DNA of 64,000 nt, taken from the NCBI GenBank assembly GCA_034770075.1, contig CM068383.1:34663094-34727093 (forward strand). Reading direction: 5' to 3'. A program made the translations under genes and the position numbers. Position 1 is the stretch's first letter; the number at the start of each line of letters is the position of its first letter. Under the pieces are notes generated by a model, which had not been told where the DNA came from, ran no database searches, and was given only the letters and a program-made list of their open reading frames with translations. This stretch comes from Aralia elata. Lineage: Eukaryota > Streptophyta > Magnoliopsida > Apiales > Araliaceae. This document shows positions 32,128 through 45,152 of this stretch, one piece after another.

Positions 32128-33620
32128 ATACAACCCTCGACTTATCTGGAGTCTTCAGGTGTATACATTTCTTCTGGCAGTCAATCACAGCCTCGTGACT
32201 AGACAACCAATCCATTCTAAGAATTACATTAAATTCTCCTAGTCGTATCAGAATTAAATCTACACTCAGTTTATACCCGTTTATCTCAGCACAACAATTT
32301 CTATGAATGTACTCCACAGGAATAACTTCTTTATTAGCTACTTCCACATTCATAGGATTCTCTAATTTCTCACGAGGTAAATTTAACCATTTAGCAAATT
32401 CATCCGACACAAATGAACAGGTAGCCCCCGAATCAAATAATACATATGCACTGATATTGTTAATCAAAATAATACCTGATACCACGTCCCTTGACTCCAC
32501 CACATCCTGCACTGTCATGTTGAAAGTGCGTGTCGTCGGTCTGTTGGTTTGGATAACTGGCCCTCCAATGTTCAGCCTGTTGCAGCTGTTGTTGTTGTTT
32601 TTGTTATTGTTCTTATTGCCACTTGTTGCATCTCCCTTCCTTTTCGGGCAATCCTTGATTTGATAATCTGGTGCTCCACATGAGAAGCATCTTGTTTTCT
32701 TTCCCTTTGGGCACTGATTAGCAAGGTGTCCCTGTTGCCCACAGTTGTAACAAACTCATTTTCCTTTCATGCACTCTCCAGAGTGATTCTTTCCACAATT
32801 GTTCCACTTATTACCCTTTTTAATCTCTCCTCCGAACTTGGCTATCACTCTATTTCCTTTTATTTGGGTTACTTCCCCCGCTACTTCCTCCCTTGTTTCC
32901 TTCGTGACCCTTCTTTTTGTCTTGATTGAACTTTGCTAGAGCCTCGTTACCTCCTTCAGCAATGATGGCCCTTTCCAACAGCGTAGAAAATGTGTCAATC
33001 CTTAGAAATGCCACTCTACTATACACCCACGGTTTCAGGCCTAATTCAAATCTCCTTGCCTTTCTAGCTTCAGTGTCTACCTGGTGAGGTGCAAATCTAG
33101 CTAACTCGTTAAATTTAGCCGCGTACTCCGCGACTGACATGTTCCCCTGCTTGAGCTCCAGAAACTTCACCTCCATGTTCTGCTGCATACTCTCCGGGAA
33201 ATAGTTCTCGAAGAACAGCTCCTTGAAACGTTCCCATGGTATCACACCATCTCCAGCACGGCTTTTGTTGGCCTTCCACCAATAGTTTGCTTCACCTTTC
33301 ATCATAAAAGTGGCGAACCTTATCTTCTGTTCTTTGGCCACCCTTGCAACCTCAAACATTTTTTCTATTTCTTCAATCCAGGTTTGGGCTTCAATTGGGT
33401 CTAGTGTTCTCTTGAACTTAGGAGGTCCTACTAGCTTAAAATCCTTGAAGCTAGCCAAATGCTGCGCGGGCTGCCGCTCTGGCTGTTCTCCAACAGGTGG
33501 GGGTCTATTTCGCATGGCTTCTCCAGCAACTCAGCAAACGCTCTCATTGGGTCTGGATGACCCTGAGTGTTATTAACAGATTCCTCAACCCTTTGGTTAC
33601 GCGGTCATCCTCTTGGCGCT
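32128..33620 (-). pseudogene. gag: gag-protease of element F
   Basis: The start is placed near 33620, where a decayed Met-Ala-Pro-Arg-Gly start is recognisable; a frame change near 33515 leads into the long capsid frame (33515-32850). That frame has QTWIEEIEKMFEVARV, MMKGEANYWWKANK and ELKQGNMSVAEYAAKFNELA. Zinc-knuckle sequence around 32700-32760 is broken by a stop. The protease has VLFDSGATCSFVSDEF, then VIDCQKKCIHLKTP, where element E interrupts at 32127/32128. The minus-strand frame that appears to run on to 31937 is E LTR sequence, not protease. Confidence 0.86.
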
Positions 33621-34190
33621 ATGATCTGATAAAAGAAAACCATCGACTTTTACTTATAGATCTAGGTCTCATGCAATAAGTCATTTAGGTCAACAATTTA
33701 AAAGTAAAAGCATCTACCAAACATATTTGGTTTAAATAAAACAACTGCATTTATGATCATACACCACTGTTTTAATACAACCAGACTCAACATGTGGCAT
33801 ACTTCTATAAACGCTAAATGGCATAGCCTGCCAACCATTAACTATCCCCTAACGAACAAAAGTGGGGAATAATAACCTTCCACCCCTCTATTAGAAACAA
33901 ATTTGGGGTTCATCTACTATCCTATGCACGCTACAAGCATAGGGATTTACAACATAAGTAAGCCCCTATTATAGCAAAAGTAGAACCTACTGCAAACATA
34001 ATGCAAAAAAAATAACACATCACCGCCTGCTGCGGCGGAGTGCAACTCAGAGCTCCCGTCAAGCTAGCCTGTCGACCACTCGGTGCCTAATCACGCACCT
34101 GCTGCTCCCCTCATCCCTGGGTTACCTCCTCACCCTGTCCCTCAGCCTGCCAATGGAAGTAGTCAAGCCTAACCTGAGGGAATCAATCTT

Positions 34191-34829
34191 TTAAGTCAGG
34201 GCTGCCAACTGCTCTATAGCTTCATCTCGCTCCAGACGAGTAGTCTCCAGCTGATCCTCTACCCGCTCTATCTGTCCTACCAGTACCACATTCCTCTCTA
34301 AGAGGTAATAAACCATTACACCAAGCTGAACAGAAGCCCCACGCCGACCATGAACCTCTACCTCTAGCTCAACAATCCTCTGGTCCTTTTCCTGCAGCTC
34401 CTGGGTCAACTCAGCCTTTTCTCCCAAAGTCTGATACGCCAATGACCTGTACTGCTCCTCTCGGTCCTGGTGATCCTGGTTCTGCCCCTCTAATTGGGCT
34501 ACTCGATTCTCGAGCTCCTCATTCCTATTTGTCAGCTCTTCAATGATGTCACTAGCAGTAGTGCCCATGCCATCTGCATACTCAGGTGGCTCATCTTCCT
34601 CCGTCACTAGATCCTCCTTGGGGTCCTCTTCCTCCCCCTCATCGCTCAACAACCTTAGCACTCCACCGATAATTGGCTCCTCCTCAGAACCATACTCGGT
34701 CTCAGACTCATCCCTAGTGTCCATCATCTCTGGCTCACTCGGCTGCACCTCCACTAAATGCCCTGCGTCCACATGAATGTCTGTGAACTCTACCTCTCTA
34801 GCAGGACTGGACTCTCCCATCTCAAACAT
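34191..34829 (-). CDS. extra acidic/coiled-coil ORF upstream of gag (element F), intact
   Basis: An uninterrupted 212-codon minus-strand frame between the PBS and gag. The start is the ATG at 34829 (MFEMGESSP), because a splice-acceptor-like GGCTGTAG|GATG directly precedes it, as in A and C; the in-frame ATG at 34877 would lie in the presumed intron. The N-terminal part is acidic (DESETEYGSEEEPIIGG; DEGEEEDPKEDLVTEEDEPP). Then come long heptads (ELTNRNEELENRVAQLEGQN; ELQEKDQRIVELEVEV; RVEDQLETTRLERDEAIEQL). I see no enzyme motif, zinc finger or membrane segment. It is the only uninterrupted frame left in F. Confidence 0.68.
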   Translation of the reverse strand: MFEMGESSPAREVEFTDIHVDAGHLVEVQPSEPEMMDTRDESETEYGSEEEPIIGGVLRLLSDEGEEEDPKEDLVTEEDEPPEYADGMGTTASDIIEELTNRNEELENRVAQLEGQNQDHQDREEQYRSLAYQTLGEKAELTQELQEKDQRIVELEVEVHGRRGASVQLGVMVYYLLERNVVLVGQIERVEDQLETTRLERDEAIEQLAALT

Positions 34830-35067
34830 CCTACAGCCACAGACAAAAACAAATAGACAACAAGATGTCAGTGCCATAATAAAATATATTCATTGATAAA
34901 ATGAAATGATATTTTATCATGCACAACTCGGCTCGATGGATTTCCACAATCCACCTCCAGATATGACATCAAATGAATCTCTGCAATCCATCACCTAGCG
35001 TCCTCAATATGAGTTTAATACCAAGGTTATAACCTAAGTTTCGCATTCCTAAAGTTTATAACCTAAA

Positions 35068-35079
35068 GCTTTGATACCA
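35068..35079 (-). other. primer binding site of element F
   Basis: TGGTATCAAAGC on the minus strand, 3 nt after the LTR end at 35083. Confidence 0.82.
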
Positions 35080-35315
35080 ACCTGAGACACCCCCAAATTC
35101 ATGTACTAATACCTCAAATTTGGTGCTCATGATAAAATACATTCATACACCTCTAAACAACATAAATTAACTAATGCGGAATAAATAAACATATGTTGTT
35201 CATTACAAAAGGTTTACTACGGTCCCAAGGTCTATAACCTTAAATAAAATACATCGCATAATACATTAATAATACAAAACTACTCCACGATTACATAACA
35301 GAATATTTCAAATAA

Positions 35316-35368
35316 CTAGTCCTTAAGCTTTCCCTTGCCTTTGTCCGCTTTGGAACTCCCCAGCTTAA
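35316..35368 (-). other. cryptic LTR exon with 3' splice site (element F)
   Basis: On the minus strand ATGAACCTATTGCAG| is followed by a 53-nt frame to TAG with a Lys-Gly-Lys-Gly-Lys tail. Phase and first codon (lysine) agree with the copies in A and C. Confidence 0.45.
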
Positions 35369-36966
35369 CTGCAATAGGTTCATGATATAGCAAGAGTGAG
35401 CAACTACTTTGCTCAGCAAGTTTAAAATGAATGAAAAGAAGATATATCATGAATGAATAAGAATAATAATCGCATAGTTCAACAATTTAAGAACATTGAA
35501 GAAATAGTTGACAATGTAATCAAAGTTTAAATGAAACAATGAATATTGATTATTTACTGTTGAGTGGTCCAATAGACCATGGACATTTTGGCCCTAAGAA
35601 TCAATCATTCAACTGACTCTTTTAAGAGTTGGCCCGTCAGTAGTACTTGAGGGGATCAGCCTCTAGTACCCTATATATATGCATAATATTTAACTCTGAC
35701 TGCATCAAATAACCTACACATTAAAATCCCCTACATAAGGGTTGCTCTCTCAGTCCAAGAATCCGCACCAACAATCGGTTTGGATAGCTTTTAAAATAAT
35801 AACGTGTACATGTCTAGCCGAAACAAGTGGCGTAGACTATTCCCTTAAACAATTCATGAATGAAGAACTTAACATTTCACAATCCAATAACAGATAATGA
35901 ATTCAAATGCATAAGCTGCAAATATAAATAATTTATCCTTGATGTGGAATAATTAACAATAACTAATCCACTAATATAACTTGAAAGAAATAACTCGATT
36001 TGAGTCATGAAACTTGCAACAATATACAACGTTTGTATGAAATAGGAAACTTGCAATAATATAGAATGATTGCTCAATAAATAAACAACTCGCACAATAA
36101 CAAAAGTTGTACGGTTGAGGAAACTGGCTCAATAAATAAATTGAGTTAGGATAAAAAACTTGCCCAACATAAGGGTTAGACAAGGGTTAAGAAAGAACTT
36201 ACATTCAATATATAGAAAGAATGAAGTTAAGAAACTTGCAACAAGATATAATACTTGCTCAAATATAATTTTGAGTAAGGTAAGAAACTTGCATTCAATA
36301 TGTAGAAAGAATGAAGTTAGGTAACTTGCCCAACACAAGGGTTAGACAAGCGTTAGGAAACTTGCCTGGTACGTCTGCTATAATATTACAACACACGCTC
36401 CTTAATATCCTACACAATTAAGTATATATTCACATAACAATTAGTCACATACCGGATACCAAATAATGGTTTATACTACTCTATAATATCTCATTCATAT
36501 TAGAAACAAAATATTAAACAAGATTATACACACTAGTTACGGCGTTACGACGCTTGCACGGCTATACGCCAAACTTGATTATTCAGACGCCCAAGCGACA
36601 CGCATTTGCGTACGCCTAACATGCCCATTCAATTTATCTAATACCCATTGGTCAATGTTAAGTATCATTAAAATTCATAACATTCATGTTTTAGAACTTA
36701 GAACAACATTTTACAATGTCGGGAGCATTACATGTGCTACGCGCATGCCCGACGCCCTCCGATTGCCCCCAATTACCTATCAGTCCTATAAATGGCCGAT
36801 TTAGGCCATGCTACAGACCTCAAATGGAAAAACTTAAAGAACGAAAGTTGTAGGTCTACTCGTTCGCTTTCTGAATCATCTTGAATCACCTTAATCCGGG
36901 TTCGTATGACAAAGTTATGCCCATTTTACTAAAGGATGTCGAAGCTGTTTGCACAGTCTCTTATCT

Positions 36967-37065
36967 AGCGCCTTAGGCGCTCAAAATGGCCTATGAGCAG
37001 CGCTTAAGGCGCTCTCTCATAGTAGCTAGACTCATGGACAGCGCCTAGCCAAGCACATAGGCGCT
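36967..37065. repeat. GC-rich hairpin cluster in LTR of element F
   Basis: Three inverted repeats: AGCGCC-TTA-GGCGCT (36967-36981), AGCGCTTAAGGCGCT (36999-37013) and AGCGCCTA...TAGGCGCT (37040-37065). It occupies the same general LTR zone as the clusters in A and C, but the repeated sequence is different. Confidence 0.6.
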
Positions 37066-38809
37066 CGGCCTGAGTCTCCCAACCCGTTTTCTTCCCGGAG
37101 TGCTCTATTTTTGGTGTTCTAGACCTATCTTGCTTCTAACCACCATAACTCCCTCAATACACGTTCAAATTGGTCCATTCCGGACTCTATGGACTCCTAA
37201 GACATAGGGCTACAATATATCAAAAATTCAAAGCTATCCATTAAAACTAACATGGCCAAATCTTAGGCCAAAGTATCAACTCATGCTATATTTTCGTGTT
37301 TTTGGTGTTCTTGGCGTTCTTCACTAAAATCGTCACCAAATCTTTGTTTTAACACCTTTTTACTCGATTCCAGTTGGGTTAACTTTGTAACCTATGGAAA
37401 TACAATACCATAACAACAAATAAATTAAACACATACGAAATCATAGCTACAAAGTCTTCTAAATCAGTCCGGAAGTCCAAGGTTCCATGTTTTACCCAAG
37501 GTTCATCCTCCTTAAGCATAGGTAGGGATTTCTTGTGTTTTTGTTTCACTTTGATGTTACTAATAAGGTTTATAAGGTTTTAAGAACATCCTTAGTCATT
37601 CATAGTCATCCAATAACAACCATAACAACAACAAATTCGTCCAACAAGCAAATAAACTAGAGAATAAGGAAAACTTGAAAACTTTGAAGAAATGAGTTTG
37701 AAAATGGTATTTACCTCTTGGGTTCTCCTTCTAGTTTCTTTAATGGTTGTTAGAGGTTTGCTACAACCTTTCTTCTTCCTCCTTGGGTTTCTCCCGTAGC
37801 CTCTCTCCAAGCTTCTTCACTCCACCCACTTGTTTCTCTCTCTAGAATGGTTGAAGAAGAAGATGAAGATGGTGTTATGAAGCTTGGTAGATGATTACCT
37901 CTTTACTTCTCCTCCTTGTTGCTAAATAGCTCGGTTAGAGCTTGAAGATTTCCTTTCTTCTTCCTTAGCTCCCACCCGAACTCTCTCTCTTTCTCTAGCT
38001 TGTTTCTTACTTCTAAACCCTTTCTCTCTCTATTTGCTCTCTTCTCTTGTTGTAAATGAGCTGATGATTTTTGTTTGAATGGGGAGAGGAGAGTGGAGTG
38101 GATGGAATGAATTAAGAGAAGGAAGTGGGTTGGTCTTGGAAATGGAATTGAGGAGAATGTTGGCTAAATTCAAATTGTCATTCATGGAGTTGTGGGAGTT
38201 TAGTGGCTCCATGAGCTTGCCGACTACTCCCCTTAATTCATGCTCCCTCCTTGCATCTCATTGGCTCAAATGTCTCCTCCTAAATTCCTATTGGCTAGCC
38301 ATTGTTCCCTTGTCTCCTCCTCTCTCTACCCACCCGAATACTCCTTCCTAAATGCCAATATGCTGATTTTTGTGCCCATATCCCACATGGGTCAAGTCTT
38401 GGGTCATGGATTGGGCAAAAATAACAATTTGGGCCACCCATAGCAACATTTGGGCTACTAGTTAAATAACCAATGAGCTCCAATAAATAAATCCAACTAT
38501 TGAAAAAATTATACTACGCATATACGCATTAACTAAATTATTCAACATCGAAAAAGACACAAAAATTTTATGGCGTGAATAGTTCCTCGAGAAACGTGCC
38601 CCGTGAATAGTGATTTAGCGACGCTACGTGAAATCAATTATTCACTTAAACAAAACTATAACACGTAAAATTTCACGCATTCACATAATTCAGGTTAACA
38701 CACAACCTTTAAACATACAACACAAAAATAATATTAATAAAATCTAATATATTCATTAATATTCAAAAATTCAAATTACAAGGCAAATCTAAAATTCCCG
38801 GTCGTTACA

Positions 38810-39155
38810 ATCACTCCTGCAAACCTGCCGGAAGAAAAACACAGCATAAGCCAAATGCCCAGTATGGATATAGATATACAAAACTATACAATTGAAATAC
38901 GGAAACAACTGAGGCAAACTACTGAACAAGGTTGACAAAAAAAATATAATCTCTAAAGATCTGAATAGAATATATCTGAATCAACAGAATTAACGAAACA
39001 AGCAGAAGAGTACAGAAATAATGAACTCAAATATCTAACCAAATTAAGTGAATTGAATTGAAACGAATGAAACTAACACAATGAAATAATAGGCTGAATC
39101 AAATGGTTGAGTGTTATTTCATACCGAGCTCAGAAATATACCTTGCCCCATAGAC
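38810..39155 (-). repeat. LTR of element D, left piece
   Basis: Matches 54604-54950. It is bounded by F's LTR on the left and C's LTR on the right. No gene. Confidence 0.8.
39151..39155. repeat. target-site duplication of element C (left)
   Basis: TAGAC, identical to 50721-50725. Confidence 0.92.
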
Positions 39156-41989
39156 TGTGACACCCCCAAATCCGGGTTACCTCAAACCACACAGATTTGG
39201 TGCTCACTATCCATACGTAACCACTGTCTACCCATAAACAAAAGGTTTTAAGAAAAGTAAACTGAATAATAAAGAAATATCTCCCATAAGAGGGTTACAT
39301 AGTTTCTTAAAATAAGTCCCAGGTTCTCTAACCTTTATTACATCTCTTAAAATGCGGAAAAGAATAATAATTAAGTAATAAGTTTTGATTACATAACCAT
39401 AAAAGTAAACCAGTCTTCTAATAACAGCAAGTCACAGTCATTTGTTCATTTTCCCTTTTCCTTTGCTAGTAGACGGCTCACTTGGCATTTCAACTTTAGC
39501 TGCAAGGGTTTAGTATGCAAGGGTGAACAAAACAAAAGCCCACCAAAATAACAATGAACACTTTTTAACAATTTAAATTGTACGGTACGACTCTTCTACT
39601 GAATATTAATTAAGAATGGAAACATCTGAAAGCTTGATAGAAAATAAATAGAACATCAAGATATCTCGAGAGTAATATACTGAGGGTCACAAGACCACGA
39701 ACCATGTCCTAGGTTAACAGATAAATTTGCTGTAACCTTTAACAGTTTAATAAACTATAACTGGACTATCCTTCTCGTACTCGGGGTGATCAGCCTGTTG
39801 TACAATGTATTGTGCACAACCATTCAACGCTTTTGCGTAAGTATTCCCCTATATTAGGGTTGTTCTTCTCAGCTTTGTCATCCAATAATTCAGTTTAGAA
39901 AAATAGAATTTTAACCACTTAGATTATGATCACCGATCAGCAACAGTGATATACAATGATATGGATTTTGTATATCCAAGACATTAGAATAACGACTTCA
40001 ATTAACTTAAGCTTTGAACAATAAGAATCCAAAAACAATCAGAAGTCTATGACATGCAATTACAACTTGCTAGATGAGAAAGTAGGATTTAGAAGCTTGC
40101 ATAAATTGGAATCGAGATAGCATAAGGACACTTGCGTCAAGTAAATTTAAGATTGAAAACATATTCAATGTGAAAGAGTTGAGAATAGGAAACTTGCCTC
40201 GTGCGTAGTTTTCCTAATTACAAACCACGTACAATATACAACCTACATATTCCGTTTGTATAGCAACAAAAATGATTAGTTACAATATTCACGTACATTA
40301 ACACTCCAATCCTCATCTCAATTTCAATTAATCACTGATTATTAATCCTATTTCAGAAGCTACAAACTTGGCTACAACAATATAACACTTTAAGAATTTT
40401 CAAAACTTTTCTTTAAGTTAAGGTATAACAATTTTATATAATCATCATCAAATATTCACTTACAATCCATCTTACATCTTAGTATTCATTTATTATATTA
40501 TTTTAAGTTTTAATCCTGCATAGAGTGACATAACGCAATTACCAGAAAAGAAAAGAAAAAAAAAATTTCCAGCAATGATTCTCGCCGGGGCGAGAATTTA
40601 CTTAACAATTTTCTCGCCGGGGCGAGAGTTTGCTTTACAATTTTCTCGTCGGGGCGAGCTCTCACCGGGACGAGAGTTTCCTATACAATTTTCTCGCCGG
40701 GGTGAGAAACTCGACTGCAACCTCCCACAGTTCGCGAACCAGCGAAACACAGACCAAATTTTCCAAATTCTATCATCCAACTCTCAAATCAAACACACCC
40801 AGACATCAAACACGTTGTAAAACAGCTACCCAAAATGTTTCTAACAACTCTAACTATTATAAAACACATAATCAACCAATTAAAGTCCAAAAATTCTCTG
40901 TTTATACAAACTATTCATATTTTGGCCATTTCAATAAAATCAATCACTGTGAATTCATCCCTAAACCATTTTAATCCATTATACTTGCATTCTTTTTGTT
41001 TTTCATCATATTAACACAATCAAAAGTCAATTTACCGATTAATATCCGAATTGAAAATGAAATTTCATACATACATGCCATACATGAAAGTGAAACTCTG
41101 TAAAAACCAACACCTCTATTTTAAAGCATGTTTCCATGGATTGATACCTACAAATTGGTTTATAACATCATACAATCACTACTACATGCTTACTATCAAT
41201 TACAACCAAATAATTCATACATTTAGCAAATAAATACACATACAGAAAGGCAAAAATCATATACTGTGAAAACTTTCTAACAAAATTTTAAAAGAAATTA
41301 TACATTCTATTGCTTTAAAAATTTATCCAATCTTCTTTGCTTGAATTCTTGCTTCCAATTCTTCCAATATTCCACTCTCAATTTCTCTCTCAAATTTTCT
41401 CTCTTCTTCTCTGTATATATTTTTTTTTATTCTTTGGCTTATAAGAATAACTGATAAAACATCACGTTCACCAGTTACAAACCCAGAAGACTTCATCAGT
41501 TTAAAAAAACTAAAAGGTCACAAAGCCTTGTTTGGATAGACCTTAAAGAAAAAACTCATTTTTACCAACCAAGAGCCACAAGGCCTTGTTTGGTTTAACT
41601 AAATAAAACTCTTCTTCCATTTATTTTAATAACTCATTATACTATATAGTTTAAATTGTCACACTAACAATTTAATTAAACCCATTATTAAATAAATCCA
41701 ATTAAATCTTACTAATTCAATTACAACTTTTATTTGATCAATACCATTATGCCAAATAACTTATTTACTCAAATAAATCCATTAATCATCTAATTTAATT
41801 ATTAAATTAAATCAGAATAAACACATCAAATCACATTCAAATAGCACCTAACACAATTACTCTTAACATAAATTATTCCATAATAACCTTATTACTTATT
41901 TATTTATTCAATAAATAAATTAACAATAAAATATTTATTAACTCAATAAATAAATATTTTAATTATTTACAAAATTCACAATTGTTACA
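39156..41989 (-). repeat. 3' LTR of element C (2,834 bp)
   Basis: On the minus strand it starts TGTAACAATTG (41989) after the PPT and ends GGGGGTGTCACA (39156). It includes the cryptic exon (39499-39438) and five hairpin units (40573-40712). The rest is noncoding. Confidence 0.93.
40573..40712. repeat. hairpin array, five units (3' LTR of C)
   Basis: Units of TTCTCGCC-GG-GGCGAGAA type, ~35 bp apart. Several carry C-to-T or G-to-A changes at CpG (CTCGTCGG, CTCACCGGGACGAG, GGGGTGAG). The fourth unit directly abuts the third and has no counterpart in the 5' LTR. Confidence 0.85.
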
Positions 41990-42004
41990 TCCTTCCCTCC
42001 TTAC
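41990..42004 (-). other. polypurine tract of element C
   Basis: On the minus strand GTAAGGAGGGAAGGA lies next to the LTR start. A second purine block with the same neighbourhood is at about 42042-42060, mirroring the duplicated arrangement in A. Confidence 0.75.
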
Positions 42005-42090
42005 AAGGATTCTGTCCTCAGAATCATAACGTTATCGCTACATCCTTCCCTCCTTACAAGGATTCTATCCTCAGAATCATAGAACTAGGA

Positions 42091-45000
42091 CTAAACAAAC
42101 AACTCAGGATAATTTTTTATCATTTCAGCTTCTAGTTCCAACGTAGCTTCTTCAACATTGTGGTTCCTCCATAGAACCTTAACGAAAGGTATCACTTTAT
42201 TCCTGAGAACCTGTTCCTTCCTGTCTACTATCTGAAGTGGAACCTCCTCGTAAGTTAGGTCTTTCTCGAACTGTATAGGTTCATATTTTATCACATGTTT
42301 ATAATCTGGCTTATAAGGCCTTAAAACAGATATATGGAAAACATTGTGGATATGTACCAGCTCTGGAGGTAGAGCTACTTCATAAGCCACCTCACCAATT
42401 CGCCGCAGAACTTCAAAAGGTCCAATAAATCTGGGACTAAGCTTACCCTTCTTGCCAAAACGAATTTTTCCTTTCCAGGGTGAAACTTTCAGAAACACGA
42501 AGCTTCCCACCTCAAATTCTCATTTCTGACGATGTTGATCCGCATACTTTTTCTGTCTATCTTGAGCAGCTAATAAATGCGCTCTTATAACTTTCACGAT
42601 TTTCACAGTTTGGTGTACGAGTTCTAGTCCTAGAAGTTGCCTTTCACCAACCTCATCCCAACATAGTGGAGTTCGACATTTTCGTCCGTACAACGCTTCG
42701 TATGGCGGCATGCCAATACTTGCGTGATAACTGTTGTTGTAAGCAAACTTGACCAATGGTAGGTGGTCATCCCAGTTTCCCTTAAAATCCATGACACAGG
42801 CGCGTAACATATCCTCCAAAGTTTGGATCATTCTTTCGCCCTGGCCATCAGTTTGAGGATGATATGCAGTGCTCATTCTCAACTGAGTTCCCAAGCATTC
42901 TTGTAAACGCTTCCAAAAATTTGACGTAAACCTCGGATCTCGATCAGACACAATAGACACAGGAACACCATGTCACGAAATAATTCTTTAATATATAATT
43001 TTGCTAACTAGTCCGGGTTGAATCTAATCTTGATTGGCAAGAAATGCGCTGATTTTGTCAGTCTATCCACGATTACCCAAATTGCGTCAAAACCTTTTTG
43101 TGTAGTCGGTAAACCTACGACAAAATCCATTGTTATGTGTTCCCACTTCCACTCTGGTATTTCTAACGGCTGCAACAAACCACTAGGTCGCTGATCTTCA
43201 GCTTTCACTTTCTGGCACGTCAAACATCTGGCAACACATTCTGCGACATCACGCTTCATTCCTGACCACCAATAGTTTTGACGAAGATCTTGATACATTT
43301 TTCTACTCCGTGGGTGAACTGAGTAACGTGTCTTGTGAGCTTCATCCAAGATCTTCCTTCTAACATCCGTTACCAATGGAACCCAAACTCGATGTTCAAA
43401 TCTGATTAATTCCTTGGCATCAATACTAAACTTTCCACCTTGTCCCTCAGAGACTTCCTTCCTAATCTTCTCACACTCCGCATCTTGAAGTTGAGCTTCT
43501 TTGATTTGATCCAGCAACACCGGACGAACCTCGATCTGAAATATCTTTTCTTTTGATTCATGCTGGCACTTCACCTCCAATTCTAATTTCGCCATCTGTT
43601 TAATAAGTTCCTCTTGAGCAGTCAATAACAGAAGTTTTTCTCGACCCTTCCTGCTTAATGCATCAACAACAACATTCGTCTTTCCCGGATGATAGAGAAT
43701 TTCGCAGTCATAATCTTTAATCAGTTCTAACCATCGTCTCTGCCGCATGTTGAGGTCCTTCTGTGTAAAAATGTACTTGAGGCTTTTATGATCCGTGTAG
43801 ATCTCACATTTCTCACCATAAAGGTAGTGCCTCCAGATCTTCAAAGCAAACACCACCGCTGCCAATTCTAAATCATGCGTTGGGTATCCCTTCTCGTAAT
43901 CTTTCAGTTGTCGTGATGCGTACGCAATAACCTTGTCGTTTTGCATAAGCACGCAGCCAAGGCCCTTATGCGACGCGTCACTGCAAACCACAAAATTTCC
44001 GGTACTATCTGGCAAAGATAATACAGGCGCCATATTTAACCTCTTCTTTAGTTCCTGAAAACTTTCCTCGCACTTCTCCGTCCAGACAAACTTAACCGCT
44101 TTTCTAGTCAAATTTATCAACGGAGTGGCGATTCTAGAAAAATCCTATATAAACCGTCGATAATATCCGGCCAAACCTAAGAAACTCCTTACTTCAGACG
44201 GTATCTTCGGTTGCTCCCAATCTATTACCGCTTCGACTTTAGCCGGATCAACTGAAATCCCATCTTTATCAATTACATGTCCAAGAAATTGAACACGATC
44301 CAACCAAAACTCACATTTTGAAAATTTTGCATAAAGCTTCTCTTTCCGTAATGTCTGTAAAGTTAGTCTCAAATGCTCCACATGGTCTTCTCGTAATTTA
44401 GAATACACCAAAATATCATCGATAAACACCACCAGGAACTTATCTAGAAATGGTTTAAAGACCCTATTCATTAAGTCCATAAATGCCGCAGGTGCATTCG
44501 TTAGACCAAATGACATGACCAGAAACTCGTAGTGACCGTAACGAGTTCTGAACGCCATCTTCGGAACATCCTCCTTTCTCACCTTCAGCTGATGGTAACC
44601 ACTTCTTAAGTCTATCTTTGAAAAATGAGTAGCACCCTTCAACTGATCGAATAGATCGTCAATTCTCGAAAACAGGTATTTATTCTTGATTGTAACCTTA
44701 TTCAACTCACGATAATCTATGCAAAGGCGCATCGAACCATCTTTCTTCTTGACAAACAATATCGGTGCTCCCCACGGCGAAACACTCGGTTGAATGTACT
44801 TCTTGTCTAGTAGTTCTTGCAATTGCACCATCAACTCTTTCATCTCCACCGGAGCCATTCGATATGGAGCTTTTGATATAGGCGCAGTCCCGAGCACTAA
44901 ATCAATAACGAATTTAATCTCTCTATTTGGAGGTAATCCCGGCAAATCATCTGGAAAAACATCCACAAAATATCTCACCACCGGTATTTCTTCCAATTTT

Positions 45001-45128
45001 GTACCGATCTTCCGAGTATCTACTACATAAGCTAAATACCCTACACATCCTTGCTTTAGTAACTTCTTGGCTTGCATAATCGTTAGACAAGTTGTTTGCC
45101 TTGGTGATTTGCTACCATAAAATACCAC
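42091..45128 (-). pseudogene. pol: RT-RNase H-integrase-chromodomain of element C
   Basis: RT (45128-44145) has FVKKKDGSMRLCIDYRELNK, SFGLTNAPAAFM and VVFIDDILVYS, and ends at a TAG after GLAGYYRRFI. RNase H has VCSDASHKGLGCVL, DLELAAVVFALKIW and YTDHKSLKYIFTQ. Integrase has the HHCC finger (SVHPRSRKMYQ...CVARCLTCQK), D in TMDFVVGLP, D in VSDRDPRF and E in TDGQGERMIQ. A stop and frame change lie between 43008 and 42960, and a TGA near 42522-42520, after QHRQK. The end PLQIVDRKEQVLRNK...VLWRNHNVEEATLELE is chromodomain-like, expected to guide integration to heterochromatin. All catalytic acids are kept; four lesions prevent full translation. Confidence 0.9.
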
Positions 45129-45152
45129 CTTAGACGGAGTCTTAAGGTTGAC

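Larger units (their letters stand above)
23362..38809 (-). mobile_element. Tekay/Del-like chromovirus F, 3'-truncated and split by element E
   Basis: A minus-strand element whose 5' LTR is at 35083-38809. The PBS, an extra coiled-coil ORF and gag/protease follow. E (25231-32127) interrupts it just after the protease; RT, RNase H and the first bases of integrase continue at 25230-23362. The integrase core, chromodomain and 3' LTR are missing. The D-LTR bases expected beyond the missing end (equivalent to 54385-54603) are also absent, so a deletion or rearrangement removed the left side. Confidence 0.88.
35083..38809 (-). repeat. 5' LTR of element F (3,727 bp)
   Basis: On the minus strand it starts TGTAACGACCGGG (38809) and ends GGGGGTGTCTCA (35083). 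It contains the cryptic exon (35368-35316), a GC-rich hairpin cluster (36967-37065) and a U3 with short ORFs that I do not support. The right flank ATCAC (38810-38814) lies in the LTR of D; the corresponding region in D's other LTR reads GAATCACC, so this is where F inserted. Confidence 0.85.

Noticed and set aside
40575..40974. ORFs over the hairpin arrays (also 49237-49773)
   Set aside because: Multiple overlapping frames on both strands generated by the repeated hairpin unit; no conserved protein.
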